64,000 nucleotides of DNA from JAVSMW01 sp032027005 (GCA_032027005.1 JAVSMW010000009.1:38455-102454), one strand, 5' to 3'; counted from the first letter of the stretch, positions 50,920 through 59,747 are shown. Translations and numbers: made by a program. The notes: generated by a model not told the origin, from the sequence alone.

Positions 50920-51225
50920 CAGTTTATTAATTGTTTTCAGGACTTCATCAAATACCTCATCATCCCCCTTGAGAATGCGTTCTTTTACACAACTCTTCAG
51001 GTGCTTATCTAAGAGCAATTTACCTGTTGAATCAAGTGCCGCCTGGATGGAGGCAATCTGATTCAGAATATCATCACAATAAATGTCCCTCTCCACCATA
51101 TTTTTGACAGCTCTGACCTGACCCTCGATTCTGTTAAGACGGGAACAGATATTACGCTTAATTTGCTCGGAATGATGGCTTTTTCTCTCACTTTCATAAC
51201 CCTCATGTTTGCAGTCATGACCCAT
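50911..51225 (-). CDS. csoR: CsoR-family copper-sensing repressor
   Basis: The 104-residue all-helical protein has RLNRIEGQVRAVKNMVERDIYCDDILNQIASIQAALD and the metal-binding Cys (in IYCDD), His (in DKHLK) and Cys (in KSCVKE) of CsoR. It releases DNA when Cu(I) binds. It is encoded 15 bp after copA, and a CsoR-like operator lies before the operon. The N-terminal HDCKHE and SHHSEQ add extra possible metal ligands. Confidence 0.92.
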   Translation of the reverse strand: MGHDCKHEGYESERKSHHSEQIKRNICSRLNRIEGQVRAVKNMVERDIYCDDILNQIASIQAALDSTGKLLLDKHLKSCVKERILKGDDEVFDEVLKTINKLIK

Positions 51226-51240
51226 GTCTTCACCTCAAAA

Positions 51241-53643
51241 TCAGATTTTAATAGTTTTTAGCCGCAGAGAGTTTGAGACGACTGAAACTGAACTCAAAGC
51301 CATGGCTGTCCCGGCAATGATTGGGCTAAGAATACCGAAGGCAGCTAAAGGAATCCCCAGTGTGTTGTAAATCAGAGCCCAGAACAGATTTTGTTTGATA
51401 ATTCCCATGGTTGCTCTGGACAGCTTGATGCTTGCCACAATAGACCTGAGATCGCCCCTCATTAAAGTTATATCAGCCGCCTCCATGGCTACATCGGTAC
51501 CTGTGCCAATTGCCATGCCAACATCTGCTGTAGCCAGCGCAGGGGCATCGTTAATACCATCACCTACCATACCTACCACATATCCGGCTGCCTTAAGCCT
51601 ATCTACTTCCTGGGCTTTGTTTTCTGGCAGTACCTCAGCCAGAACATTGGTTATGCCAACCTGGCCGGCAATGGCATGGGCAGTGCGCTCGTTATCACCG
51701 GTTATCATATATACGCTTATCCCCATACCCTGCAGCTCAGCAATGGCCTCAGCCGAATGTTCCTTGACTGTGTCTGCTACAGCCACAATGCCGGCCGGTA
51801 GTCCGTCAACAGCCAATGACATTACGGTCTTACCTTCTGCCTCAAGTGCCTCGATCTGCTGCTCTGTATCTCCAAAGGTGATGTTATTTTTGGCCATTAG
51901 CTTGGCGTTGCCCAGTAATATCCGGCGGCCTCCAACCATGGCCATAATTCCATGCCCCGGGATTGCTTCAAAGTCAGTAGCAGGTTCCACCGCTAAACCC
52001 TGGGCCTGAGCAGCTTTGACAATAGCTTCGGCTAATGGGTGTTCGGAATTTTTTTCGGCTGCACCGGCGAGGGCCAGGATTTCTAAGTTTTCAAAGCCGT
52101 TAACTCCTATAATATCGGTGACATCAGGCCGCCCTTTGGTTATGGTGCCGGTTTTGTCTAATACAACAGCTGTAAGTTTGTGAGTCTTTTCGAGATGTTC
52201 TCCACCTTTTATCAGGATGCCGTTTTCAGCTCCTTTTCCGGTTCCCACCATAATCGCTGTAGGGGTTGCCAACCCAAGAGCACATGGGCAGGCAATAACC
52301 AGCACGCTGACAAAACCTACCAGAGCCTGTGAAAAGTTTGCTGAAACAAAATACCATGTTACACCAGTAATTATTGCCAGAGCAACTACGACCGGCACAA
52401 AATAGGCCGAAACCTGGTCGGCAACGCGTTGAATTGGTGCCTTTGAACCCTGGGCTTCTTCCACCAGCCTGATTATCTGGGCCAGGGCAGTATCTTTACC
52501 TACCTTGGTAGCCTCAAATTTGAGGGCCCCGTTTTTGTTGATGGTTGCACCAATCACTGTGTCGCCAGGCTGTTTGTCTACCGGGATACTCTCACCTGTC
52601 AGCATGGCTTCGTCAACTGCAGAGCGGCCTTCTTTAACAATACCGTCGACCGGAATCTTTTCCCCAGGCCGCACTAAGACCAGGTCCCCTGTCTTTACAT
52701 CCTCAAGAGGGATGTCCTGTTCAGTGCCGTCGCGCACCACCCGGGCAGTTTTGGCCTGCAGGCCAATAAGCTTTTTGATAGCTTCAGAGGTCTTTCCTTT
52801 GGCCCTGGCTTCCAGTGTTTTGCCTAAAATAACCAAAGTTATTAGAACCGCGGCAACTTCAAAATATGAGTACATGGAATTCTGGCTCAAGAGCACTATA
52901 CTGTAAAAATAAGCTGATGAAGTTCCCAGGGAAACCAGGACATCCATATTGGCACTGCCGTTCTTTAGGGCTTTGTAGGCACCCTTATAAAACTGCAATC
53001 CGGCATAAAACTGCACCGGGGTTGCCAAAATAAAGGAGCCCCAATGCATCTGTTTCATAGATATGGGCAAGTGTATCCCCAGCCAGTCAAAGATCATGAC
53101 CAGCAGGAGAGGAGCAGATAATATACTCGATATGATTAACCTTCTTTTTTGATAGGAAATTTCATTTTCCCTGGCTTCCCTTTCCCTGTCAACACTTTCA
53201 TCACCCATAGAAAAGGCCTGATATCCCAAATCATCTATGGCCTTCTCAATTTCTTTTAAAGTGATTTGAGCCGGGTCGAATTCAAAGGTAGCTCGCTCGG
53301 TGGCCAGATTAACCCCCGCCCCATATACCCCGGCCAGGCTGTTAAGTTTTTTTTCAACTCGGGCTGAACAGGCGGCACACGTCATGCCAACCACTTTTAA
53401 TTCAGCTTTACTGCCGCCAAATACCTGGTAACCCAGATCTTCCACCTTGGCCTTGATTTCAGGAAACTGGATGACAGCAGGATCTATTTCAAGACTCGCC
53501 TTTTCTGCCAGTAAATTTACATTGGCATTTATTACACCATCGAGTTTCCGCAGACCTTTTTCAACTCTGGCTGAACAGGCGGCACAAGTCATCCCGCCTA
53601 CTTTAAAACTTAGGGCCTGAGTTGTTCGTGTACTTTGACTCAT
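51241..53643 (-). CDS. copA: CopA, Cu(I)-exporting P-type ATPase
   Basis: The 800-residue P1B-type pump exports copper. It has two heavy-metal-binding domains (GMTCAACSARVEKG at about 13 and 83), the phosphatase motif TGES, the transport motif CPC in ACPCALGLATPTA, the phosphorylated Asp in DKTGTIT, HP in SEHPLAEAI and GDGINDAPALA. I start at ATG 53643, with GGGGAGGGG upstream, nine codons inside a longer frame. The operon is copA-csoR. Confidence 0.96.
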   Translation of the reverse strand: MSQSTRTTQALSFKVGGMTCAACSARVEKGLRKLDGVINANVNLLAEKASLEIDPAVIQFPEIKAKVEDLGYQVFGGSKAELKVVGMTCAACSARVEKKLNSLAGVYGAGVNLATERATFEFDPAQITLKEIEKAIDDLGYQAFSMGDESVDREREARENEISYQKRRLIISSILSAPLLLVMIFDWLGIHLPISMKQMHWGSFILATPVQFYAGLQFYKGAYKALKNGSANMDVLVSLGTSSAYFYSIVLLSQNSMYSYFEVAAVLITLVILGKTLEARAKGKTSEAIKKLIGLQAKTARVVRDGTEQDIPLEDVKTGDLVLVRPGEKIPVDGIVKEGRSAVDEAMLTGESIPVDKQPGDTVIGATINKNGALKFEATKVGKDTALAQIIRLVEEAQGSKAPIQRVADQVSAYFVPVVVALAIITGVTWYFVSANFSQALVGFVSVLVIACPCALGLATPTAIMVGTGKGAENGILIKGGEHLEKTHKLTAVVLDKTGTITKGRPDVTDIIGVNGFENLEILALAGAAEKNSEHPLAEAIVKAAQAQGLAVEPATDFEAIPGHGIMAMVGGRRILLGNAKLMAKNNITFGDTEQQIEALEAEGKTVMSLAVDGLPAGIVAVADTVKEHSAEAIAELQGMGISVYMITGDNERTAHAIAGQVGITNVLAEVLPENKAQEVDRLKAAGYVVGMVGDGINDAPALATADVGMAIGTGTDVAMEAADITLMRGDLRSIVASIKLSRATMGIIKQNLFWALIYNTLGIPLAAFGILSPIIAGTAMALSSVSVVSNSLRLKTIKI

Positions 53644-53695
53644 CTTATCTAACCCCTCCCCACTCTCCACTCAATAAAAATTGGGCAGTTTATAG

Positions 53696-53770
53696 TCATG
53701 CCCGGGACTTAATACTGCAGCCTTCCTTGCAATGGGCGGTTTCTCTAAGCATCCAGTGTTTTGTAAACAT
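53696..53770 (-). CDS. Short leader ORF before copA (24 aa)
   Basis: An ATG at 53770 is preceded by AAGGGGG 7 bases away. It encodes 24 residues with HCKEGC, a CxxxC pair next to His, and ends 52 bp before copA. Its place between the CsoR-type operator and copA suggests a leader peptide or a small copper-binding peptide. Such short frames can arise by chance, so the call rests mainly on the ribosome binding site. Confidence 0.35.
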   Translation of the reverse strand: MFTKHWMLRETAHCKEGCSIKSRA

Positions 53771-53803
53771 AGTATAGCCCCCTTTCTTTATTTATACTTT
53801 TAA

Positions 53804-53822
53804 TATAGGGTACCCCCCTATA
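53804..53822 (-). promoter_or_regulatory. CsoR-type operator upstream of copA
   Basis: TATAGGGTACCCCCCTATA is an almost perfect G/C-tract dyad of the CsoR class. A half site TATAGCCCCC lies at 53773-53782. Confidence 0.65.
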
Positions 53823-53840
53823 CTATGTCAAGAGTTTTTT

Positions 53841-53888
53841 AAAAAAAAAACAAGCGAGTCGCAACTCGCGACTCGCAATTTTTTTTTA
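53841..53888. terminator. Bidirectional terminator next to the second M56 gene
   Basis: GCGAGTCGC and GCGACTCGC flank AACTC, with ten A before and nine T after. It ends the M56 gene transcript on the minus strand. Its words (CGAGTCGCAACTCGC) are related to the CACTC/CGAGT repeat family. Confidence 0.8.
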
Positions 53889-54860
53889 GCATAAATAAAA
53901 TAGAAAAGCAATCGAGATAATTACCAAACCCGAAAACGCCAATGGGGAAAATAACCGGTGACTCAGCACACAGAAATCTCCCTCAACCAGTCTCTCCACT
54001 CTTTGATCAAGAATGCCTGCATGGCTGATAAACGCCGGATAAGGAAACGAATCCTCGATAGCATTGCCTGGTGACATTTTCCATACTTTGATCAGAGCCT
54101 GGGCAAAAGCCATCGGTTTTCCTGTCAGTTGAATGGCATAATCGTCGGTGGCTTTCTCTTTTTCCGAAGCATAATCCCTGAAAACGAAAAATATAAGTGG
54201 TGTAAAAAACATAATATCCCTAAAAAAGACAATGATCCAGTTAGAAAGTGAATCCTTCCTGACAATATGTCCTAACTCATGTGCAAGTACAGTCTCCAGT
54301 TCCTCATCATCCAGATTATTGATGAGCCCCTGAGACAGAACAATAACTTCATCACGAAAACCCATCGTAAAGGCCCTGGCAAACCGGTTTGCGGTAACTA
54401 CAATTTTTGGTACTTTGATTTGCGCCCTTGAGCACAAAGGTTCCAAAAGTAAAAAAATTCTTAAATTTGCAGCCCGGTTAGCATAACCATATGTTTTAAT
54501 AAATCTCCGGCAAGCTGCAATGCTGAATATTGCCCGAAAAATAGCGAAAACAACAGAAGCCAAAAATAGTGGCGTCAAAATTGCAGCCAGCACACTGCCT
54601 CCTGTGCAAAGCCAACTGGTTACAAGCTCCGGCTGCTGGCCAAAAGTAAAACATCTATTCAGGAGCAGCGGTTTAGGGAGTAAATAGGCAGCAAACGGTA
54701 CTATAAAAGGTACAATGTAAACCATAGCCCGCCATTTGGCACTGCCGAACAAACCCGCTCGGATCAGAATCCGGCACAGGATGTAGCTTATTAATGTTCC
54801 CAGCAGGACATAGATTATAAAAGGGTGAACGTAATTGTCTATGATTTGTCTATAGAACAT
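53886..54860 (-). CDS. M56-family membrane metallopeptidase (BlaR1-like, minimal)
   Basis: The 324-residue protein has helices at about 13-33, 45-60, 85-112 and near both 215-235 and 305-323. The zinc motif HELGH (about 196) is followed by IVRKDSLSNW and later EKEKATDDYAIQLTG. It lacks the large outer sensor domain of the 723-residue M56 protein encoded at 5.7 kb. The start overlaps the upstream BlaI gene by 11 bp, so it is the protease partner of that repressor. Confidence 0.85.
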   Translation of the reverse strand: MFYRQIIDNYVHPFIIYVLLGTLISYILCRILIRAGLFGSAKWRAMVYIVPFIVPFAAYLLPKPLLLNRCFTFGQQPELVTSWLCTGGSVLAAILTPLFLASVVFAIFRAIFSIAACRRFIKTYGYANRAANLRIFLLLEPLCSRAQIKVPKIVVTANRFARAFTMGFRDEVIVLSQGLINNLDDEELETVLAHELGHIVRKDSLSNWIIVFFRDIMFFTPLIFFVFRDYASEKEKATDDYAIQLTGKPMAFAQALIKVWKMSPGNAIEDSFPYPAFISHAGILDQRVERLVEGDFCVLSHRLFSPLAFSGLVIISIAFLFYLC

Positions 54861-55293
54861 TTACTCCCTCCCCCATTGTCCTGCGTTCCTGAATTAGTTG
54901 TTCCAACTTTTTAAGCTTCTGGGAGTCTTTTGCGCTCAGTCTTTCAATAATATGCGAAAGAGCTGGGTCTGCAAAATCCTCTAACAGTCCCTCCAGCACT
55001 TCGGAAACAACAAGAGTAGTAAATTCACTTTCGCTGATAGTAGGAGAATATACAAAGGCATTACCACTGGCTTCTTTTTTTAAGATATTTTTCTCGACCA
55101 GCCTGTTCATAATTGTCATTACAGTAGTGTAGGCCAAATTCTTTTCAAGTCGCAAATCTTCAAAAACGTCCCTTACTCTAACCTCTTTTGATTTCCATAC
55201 TATTTTCATGATATCGGCCTCAAGGTCTCCAAAGACTTTTTTAAGCCCCGTTTTATGAGGCTTAAAATCCAAAGTTTTCAGGGATAAAAACAT
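54850..55293 (-). CDS. BlaI/MecI-family transcriptional repressor (second copy)
   Basis: The 147-residue protein has an N-terminal extension of about 20 residues, then the winged helix (FGDLEADIMKIVWKSKEVRVRDVFEDL, NLAYTTVMTIMNRLVEKNIL) and the C-terminal dimer part (SESEFTTLVVSEVLEGLLEDFADPALSHIIERL). A 17-bp operator overlaps its own promoter (TTGACT at 55362-55357 on the minus strand region), and the same operator occurs twice before the ccm operon. It probably represses both. Confidence 0.92.
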   Translation of the reverse strand: MFLSLKTLDFKPHKTGLKKVFGDLEADIMKIVWKSKEVRVRDVFEDLRLEKNLAYTTVMTIMNRLVEKNILKKEASGNAFVYSPTISESEFTTLVVSEVLEGLLEDFADPALSHIIERLSAKDSQKLKKLEQLIQERRTMGEGVNVL

Positions 55294-55347
55294 CTCGTTT
55301 CCTCCTTACTATCCAGCCATTCTTATTTACAGTTTACATCCCTTTGG

Positions 55348-55364
55348 TACTACAGTCAATAGTA
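55348..55364 (-). promoter_or_regulatory. BlaI2 operator 1 (own promoter)
   Basis: TACTACAGTCAATAGTA is a dyad that reads TACTATTGACTGTAGTA on the minus strand. TTGACT inside it is a -35 box with TAAACT 17 bp further as -10 box, leading to the BlaI2 gene. Confidence 0.65.
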
Positions 55365-55492
55365 GGCATTTGAAGTTTAAATTTTTTTCCGACTATTTTG
55401 ATAGGTAAATAATAATATTCAGTATTCATGAGGAATTGACTGAAAAACGAAAGAATACTGACGTAATAACCTATATTTGGTAAATTAAGGAT

Positions 55493-55521
55493 TTGTGCTT
55501 TTTGGAGCATAATTATATAAT
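55493..55521 (+). promoter_or_regulatory. Promoter of the ccm operon
   Basis: TTGTGC (55493-55498) and TATAAT (55516-55521) are separated by 17 bp. The BlaI2 operator 2 starts 9 bp after the -10 box, i.e. at the transcription start. This and the following two entries account for the 372-bp gap 55294-55665. Confidence 0.6.
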
Positions 55522-55529
55522 TACCACAG

Positions 55530-55546
55530 TACTACATGATGTAGTA
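55530..55546 (+). promoter_or_regulatory. BlaI2 operator 2
   Basis: TACTACATGATGTAGTA, an almost perfect 17-bp dyad of the pattern TACTANNNNNTGTAGTA shared with operators 1 and 3. Confidence 0.7.
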
Positions 55547-55560
55547 TGATTAATTTTTTC

Positions 55561-55604
55561 AGCAGCTGAACTGTAAACATTGGTACACAAAAGCTGCTTT
55601 TTAA
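55561..55604 (+). terminator. Attenuator-like hairpin in the ccm leader
   Basis: AGCAGCT and AGCTGCT flank a 24-base loop and are followed by TTTTTAAA. It lies between operators 2 and 3, before the first gene of the operon. Confidence 0.4.
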
Positions 55605-55615
55605 ATACTCTTGTC

Positions 55616-55632
55616 TACTATATACTGTAGTA
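55616..55632 (+). promoter_or_regulatory. BlaI2 operator 3
   Basis: TACTATATACTGTAGTA differs from operator 1 (minus-strand reading) at only two positions. It is 33 bp before the first gene of the ccm operon. Confidence 0.7.
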
Positions 55633-55665
55633 TATGACGATTTATAAGCGAATGGAGGCAAAGAG

Positions 55666-56652
55666 ATGAAACTCAGAAGAATTTGTAAACTGCTCCCTAT
55701 TATGTTGACTTTAACCCTCAGTTTGGCGATGATTCTCCCTGTCCCTGCTGTGATGGCTGCCGAGGACAACCAACTGGAAGCGAAAAATCTTGATTTGCAA
55801 ATTTGGCCTGAATATGATGATCCGCGTGTTTTGGCCATCTTTAGCGGTACCTTGACAAACGCTTCTGATGAGGATTTTAGCGGTAGAGTGTATTTTAACG
55901 TTCCTAAAGATATTGAAGTACAGATGGCCTGTGAACTGGTCAATGGAGGCCAACATTCTTGTCAACCGTATGAATTGGAAAATAAGGGCGACTACCAGGT
56001 ACTCAGTTGGAAAGTCACCCGTACTCTTGCTCCGGGAGAGGATTTTCCGATCTGGTTGGAATATTACTATAATCCCCTGACCGGTAGTCCAGACAAAACC
56101 ATGAAACTGGATTACCTTCCATACTACAAGACTCAAAGTCTGAAACTGACCATCAAGGAACCACTAAAATCTTCGAACTTCAAAATCGAGCCTTCTCCCG
56201 GATCGTCTAATCAAGATAGCGAAGGCTTTAAAAATGACTTTTTTAATTTTGAAAATCTCGATTCCAATAAGCTGGTTTCACTGAACATTACCTATACCCG
56301 TTCAGAAAAGGAACCTTCAGTTAAACCTCTTGATCCCAATGCCCAGCAGGCTGCTGCTAATGATCCTCTTGGCACTTCAGCCTGGAAAAAACCTGAAGTA
56401 TTGATTCCGGTAGTTTTATTTATAATAATTTTAATTATTTTCATTTTTTATTCATTTAACTCGTCAAAGAATGTACCGCCAACAGACCGCATCAGACGCA
56501 TCCAAAAGAAGTATGGAAATTCCGGCGGCGGTTCAGGTAAAAAATCTAACAAATCCTCTGACAAGGCTGAAGAGAAAAAAGTTATCAGACAGATGCTTTT
56601 AGATGGCGAAATCAGTGAGGAGACCTACAGAGAACTCATGGAAGATTTATAA
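55666..56652 (+). CDS. Secreted, membrane-anchored protein heading the ccm operon (328 aa)
   Basis: The protein has a signal peptide (residues 1-31, ending AVMAAE), an outer beta-rich domain (about 35-210) with EYYYNPLTGSPDK and NITYTRS, a membrane helix (about 245-268) and a cytosolic tail of 60 residues ending DGEISEETYRELMEDL. The overall plan (signal, beta domain, helix, basic tail) is shared with the 333-aa protein encoded at 60.2 kb in the same operon. No known Ccm protein matches; a role in haem or apocytochrome handling at the cell surface is inferred from position only. Confidence 0.75.
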   Translation: MKLRRICKLLPIMLTLTLSLAMILPVPAVMAAEDNQLEAKNLDLQIWPEYDDPRVLAIFSGTLTNASDEDFSGRVYFNVPKDIEVQMACELVNGGQHSCQPYELENKGDYQVLSWKVTRTLAPGEDFPIWLEYYYNPLTGSPDKTMKLDYLPYYKTQSLKLTIKEPLKSSNFKIEPSPGSSNQDSEGFKNDFFNFENLDSNKLVSLNITYTRSEKEPSVKPLDPNAQQAAANDPLGTSAWKKPEVLIPVVLFIIILIIFIFYSFNSSKNVPPTDRIRRIQKKYGNSGGGSGKKSNKSSDKAEEKKVIRQMLLDGEISEETYRELMEDL

Positions 56653-56680
56653 AGACTCTCAGGGATTGGAGGATTCGTTC

Positions 56681-57076
56681 ATGCACAAAAAATTCCGGCT
56701 GATCATGGCTCTGGTGATTATTGCAGGTGCACTGGGACTGTTAATTAGCAGCGGGCTCAAAAATAATACAGGGTCATATCTGACTATAAAAGAAGCACTG
56801 GCTGTCCAAAACAACTCCAGAAGTGAATACATTCAGATGGAGGGCAATCTTGCTGAGGGCAGTACCACCTGGGATCCTGATAATGTAATTTTGAAGTTTG
56901 ACCTCTCAGACGGCCAAAACAAAATTAGTATTTCATACAACGGTGTCAAGCCTGATAACTTTGACTCCGGATACCCCATTATCGTAGAAGGCAGGCTCGA
57001 CAGTAACGGCACTTTTGCAGCAGAAAGCGTTAAGGTAAGATGTCCGTCAAAATACGAAGCTGAGGAGGCACCTTAA
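56681..57076 (+). CDS. ccmE: CcmE, haem chaperone (CxxxY type)
   Basis: CcmE binds haem covalently outside the membrane and hands it to CcmF/H. The 131-residue protein has an N-terminal anchor (about 5-24), an OB-fold domain (YIQMEGNLAEGSTTWDPDNVILKFDLSD, VEGRLDSNGTFAAESVKV) and CPSKYE at about 121, the CxxxY motif that replaces the usual HxxxY of proteobacteria. I start at ATG 56681, with GGAGG 9 bases upstream. Confidence 0.9.
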   Translation: MHKKFRLIMALVIIAGALGLLISSGLKNNTGSYLTIKEALAVQNNSRSEYIQMEGNLAEGSTTWDPDNVILKFDLSDGQNKISISYNGVKPDNFDSGYPIIVEGRLDSNGTFAAESVKVRCPSKYEAEEAP

Positions 57077-57077
57077 T

Positions 57078-59072
57078 ATGGCAGATATAGGTTACATAGC
57101 CGTTGTAATCGCCTTTGTCCTATCTATATATGCTATTGTCGGCCAATTAGTTGGGAAAAGGCTGGAAAATAAAAAACTAGTTAAAAGTGCCCGGGGTGCC
57201 GTGCTGGCTATAGCAATCATGGCAACTGTTGCTTCAATGGCACTAATCTATTTGTTGGTTACCAGTGACTTTTCTATCAAATATGTTAATGATTACACCA
57301 GTACTGACCTTCCTCTGTTTTACAAAGTTTCCGCTCTCTGGGCCGGAAATGCCGGTTCCCTGCTTTTATGGCTGTGGGTGTTAACCCTTTATGCCGCCGT
57401 TGTTACATATTCAGATAAAATCAAAGAACTGACTGCTTATGTTTCCGCAATTTTGACCGCAAATGCTGCATTCTTCCTCTTTATCCTGGCCTTTGTTACA
57501 AACCCCTTTGAGAAACTGAATTATACTCCGGCGGAAGGTGCCGGCATGAACCCCATGCTGCAGAATCCCGGCATGGTTGCCCATCCGGTCACAACGTACC
57601 TTGGTTATGTTGGGTTTGCGGTTCCCTTTGCTTTTGCCATGGCAGCCCTTATTATCAGGAACAACGATGACCGTTGGATTAAGGTAACCAGGAAATGGAC
57701 TATCCTGGCCTGGATGTTCCTAACCTTAGGCAACCTTTATGGAGCACAGTGGGCCTATGTAGAACTGGGATGGGGAGGTTACTGGGCCTGGGACCCGGTA
57801 GAAAATGCTTCATTTATCCCGTGGCTGACCGGCAGTGCTTTCCTGCATTCCGTGATGGTCCAGGAACGTAAAAATCTGTTGAAAATTTGGAACGTGTCTT
57901 TGGTAACCCTAACTTATCTTTTAACTCTGTTTGGTACATTCCTCGTTAGAAGCGGGATTTTGACTTCTGTCCACGCCTTCGGCAATTCTAGCCTGGGAAT
58001 GTTCTTTCTGGCCTTCACCGGAGTGGCCTTTATACTTTCCTTCTGGCTTATCTGTGACAGGATAAACGTACTTAAGGAAAGTCGGGAATTTGAATCCTTT
58101 ATATCCAAAGAAAGCAGTTTCCTGATGAATAACCTTATCCTTGTCGGAATAGCATTCACCACTTTTTTCGGGACTATTTATCCTTTGATCGGTGAAGTTT
58201 TTACCGGTACCAGACCGACAGTTTCTATCCCGTATTTCAATAGGGTAAATGCCCCATTAGGAGTACTGATGGTAGTTTTAATAGGAATTTGTCCACTTAT
58301 AGCCTGGAGAAAATCTTCCTTAAAGAACCTGCGTGACAACTTCCTGGTACCAATAACAGCCTCCTTTCTCTTGGCCGCTGCGGCTTATGCCCTGGGAATC
58401 AGGAAAATATATGCACTTGTGGCTTTTACTGCGGTATTTTTTGCTATGTTTTCAACTTTAACCGAGTTCTTTAAAGGGACAAAGGTTAGAATGAAAATGA
58501 CCGGGGAGAATCCCTTCACCGCCCTTGGTAAACTGATGGTCAGAAACAGGCGCCGTTATGGCGGGTACATCATTCATATGGGGTTGATCATGCTGATTGC
58601 CGGGATTATCGGGTCTAATGCTTTTGCTAAAGTAAATCAACAGACAGTAAGCCGTGGGCAGAGCATTCAGGTAGAAAATTATACACTTACCTATAATTAC
58701 CTGGCTGAACGCAGGGATGGCAGTAATGATGTCGTTTATGCCGATGTGACTGTCTTTAAAGATGGGAAGCCGCTGGGCAGCCTTCAACCCGAAAAGGTAT
58801 TCTACTCCACCCATCCCGAGCCGTCATCTGAAGTAGCAATTCAGGGCAGTCTCCGTGAAGATTTGTACATCATTCTGGCTGGCTGGGAAAAAGACGGCCG
58901 GGCGACCTTAAAGGTATTAATTAACCCGCTGGTGGCTTGGCTGTGGATAGGCGGCTATGTAATGGTAGTCGGCACAATTTTTGCTCTCTGGCCGGGACGT
59001 GGTGCCGAGGTAGGACCTAAAATAGCCTCTCGGAATTCAGGGGGTGAAATTGGCGGAAGTTACCAAAAGTAG
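57078..59072 (+). CDS. ccmF: CcmF, haem lyase subunit
   Basis: The 664-residue protein has about 15 membrane helices and the WWD-type motif WGGYWAWDPVENASFIPWL (about 235) that holds haem, with conserved His residues in LHSVMVQE and AHPVTTYLGY. It transfers haem from CcmE to apocytochromes together with CcmH. It begins 1 bp after the ccmE stop and is followed by a structured element with an N. Confidence 0.95.
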   Translation: MADIGYIAVVIAFVLSIYAIVGQLVGKRLENKKLVKSARGAVLAIAIMATVASMALIYLLVTSDFSIKYVNDYTSTDLPLFYKVSALWAGNAGSLLLWLWVLTLYAAVVTYSDKIKELTAYVSAILTANAAFFLFILAFVTNPFEKLNYTPAEGAGMNPMLQNPGMVAHPVTTYLGYVGFAVPFAFAMAALIIRNNDDRWIKVTRKWTILAWMFLTLGNLYGAQWAYVELGWGGYWAWDPVENASFIPWLTGSAFLHSVMVQERKNLLKIWNVSLVTLTYLLTLFGTFLVRSGILTSVHAFGNSSLGMFFLAFTGVAFILSFWLICDRINVLKESREFESFISKESSFLMNNLILVGIAFTTFFGTIYPLIGEVFTGTRPTVSIPYFNRVNAPLGVLMVVLIGICPLIAWRKSSLKNLRDNFLVPITASFLLAAAAYALGIRKIYALVAFTAVFFAMFSTLTEFFKGTKVRMKMTGENPFTALGKLMVRNRRRYGGYIIHMGLIMLIAGIIGSNAFAKVNQQTVSRGQSIQVENYTLTYNYLAERRDGSNDVVYADVTVFKDGKPLGSLQPEKVFYSTHPEPSSEVAIQGSLREDLYIILAGWEKDGRATLKVLINPLVAWLWIGGYVMVVGTIFALWPGRGAEVGPKIASRNSGGEIGGSYQK

Positions 59073-59117
59073 CTGGAAATTCGGGACACAGCAGAAAAAT
59101 TTCGTCAGTAAAATAAC

Positions 59118-59216
59118 NAACAAATATCCTCCCACAAAAAGTAGGAGGAATGCTAAAAGGTTGGTTCAGGGAAACCCTTGTCCCAACTGGCTCGGCGAAT
59201 GCCGAGAGTCTATCTA
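59118..59216 (+). repeat. Structured intergenic element with an N
   Basis: The 168 bp between ccmF and ccmH hold three hairpins: CCTCC/GGAGG (59131-59155), GGTTGG...CCAAC with an inner AGGGAAACCCT (59159-59189), and CTCGGC-GAAT-GCCGAG (59191-59206). The N at 59118 marks an assembly gap at its left edge. It is unlike the three 42/50/61-kb repeats in sequence but similar in style. Confidence 0.5.
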
Positions 59217-59240
59217 AATACATTAGGAGGGGATGGGGGC

Positions 59241-59735
59241 ATGAAACGAAAACTGCTTAACGTACTCCTCGCAGCTGTGTTTTCACTTCTCATCCTGTTT
59301 GCTTCCTCTCCAGTATGGGCAGTTCCCGTGGATATGAAACTGCAGAAAGAAATCGAAGATTCACTGGTTTGCCAGGATGGCTGCGGGATGATTGTTTCTG
59401 CTTGCGAAAACCAGACTGCAGAGTATATGCGAAAGATAATTGTTGAACGTCTGGCTCAAGGTCAGTCCAAAGCAGAAATCATGGGATACTTCGAAAGTAT
59501 TTATGGTGTGAAGGTTTTGGCTGCCCCGCCGGCAAAAGGCTTTAACGTGACCGCATGGGTTACACCCTTTATTGCGATTGTAGCCGGAGGCCTGCTGGTA
59601 TATTTTGCAGTAGATAAGTGGGTAATGTATGCTAAGCTTCAAAAGCTGGAAAGTGAAGATAATGATTTAGCCCAAACTGTTGATTACTCCGAGTATGAAG
59701 AAAAACTGGACGAAGAATTAAAAAAATACCTTTAG
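59241..59735 (+). CDS. ccmH: CcmH-family thiol protein
   Basis: The 164-residue protein has a signal peptide (1-28), a CcmH/NrfF helical domain and a C-terminal membrane helix (about 100-122). The redox motif is LVCQDGCGMIVSAC, CxxxC plus a third Cys, in place of the LRCxxC of proteobacteria; this variant is expected in Gram-positive CcmH. It reduces the CxxCH thiols of apocytochromes. ATG 59241 follows a GGAGGGG site. Confidence 0.87.
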   Translation: MKRKLLNVLLAAVFSLLILFASSPVWAVPVDMKLQKEIEDSLVCQDGCGMIVSACENQTAEYMRKIIVERLAQGQSKAEIMGYFESIYGVKVLAAPPAKGFNVTAWVTPFIAIVAGGLLVYFAVDKWVMYAKLQKLESEDNDLAQTVDYSEYEEKLDEELKKYL

Positions 59736-59747
59736 GGGGTTATCCGT

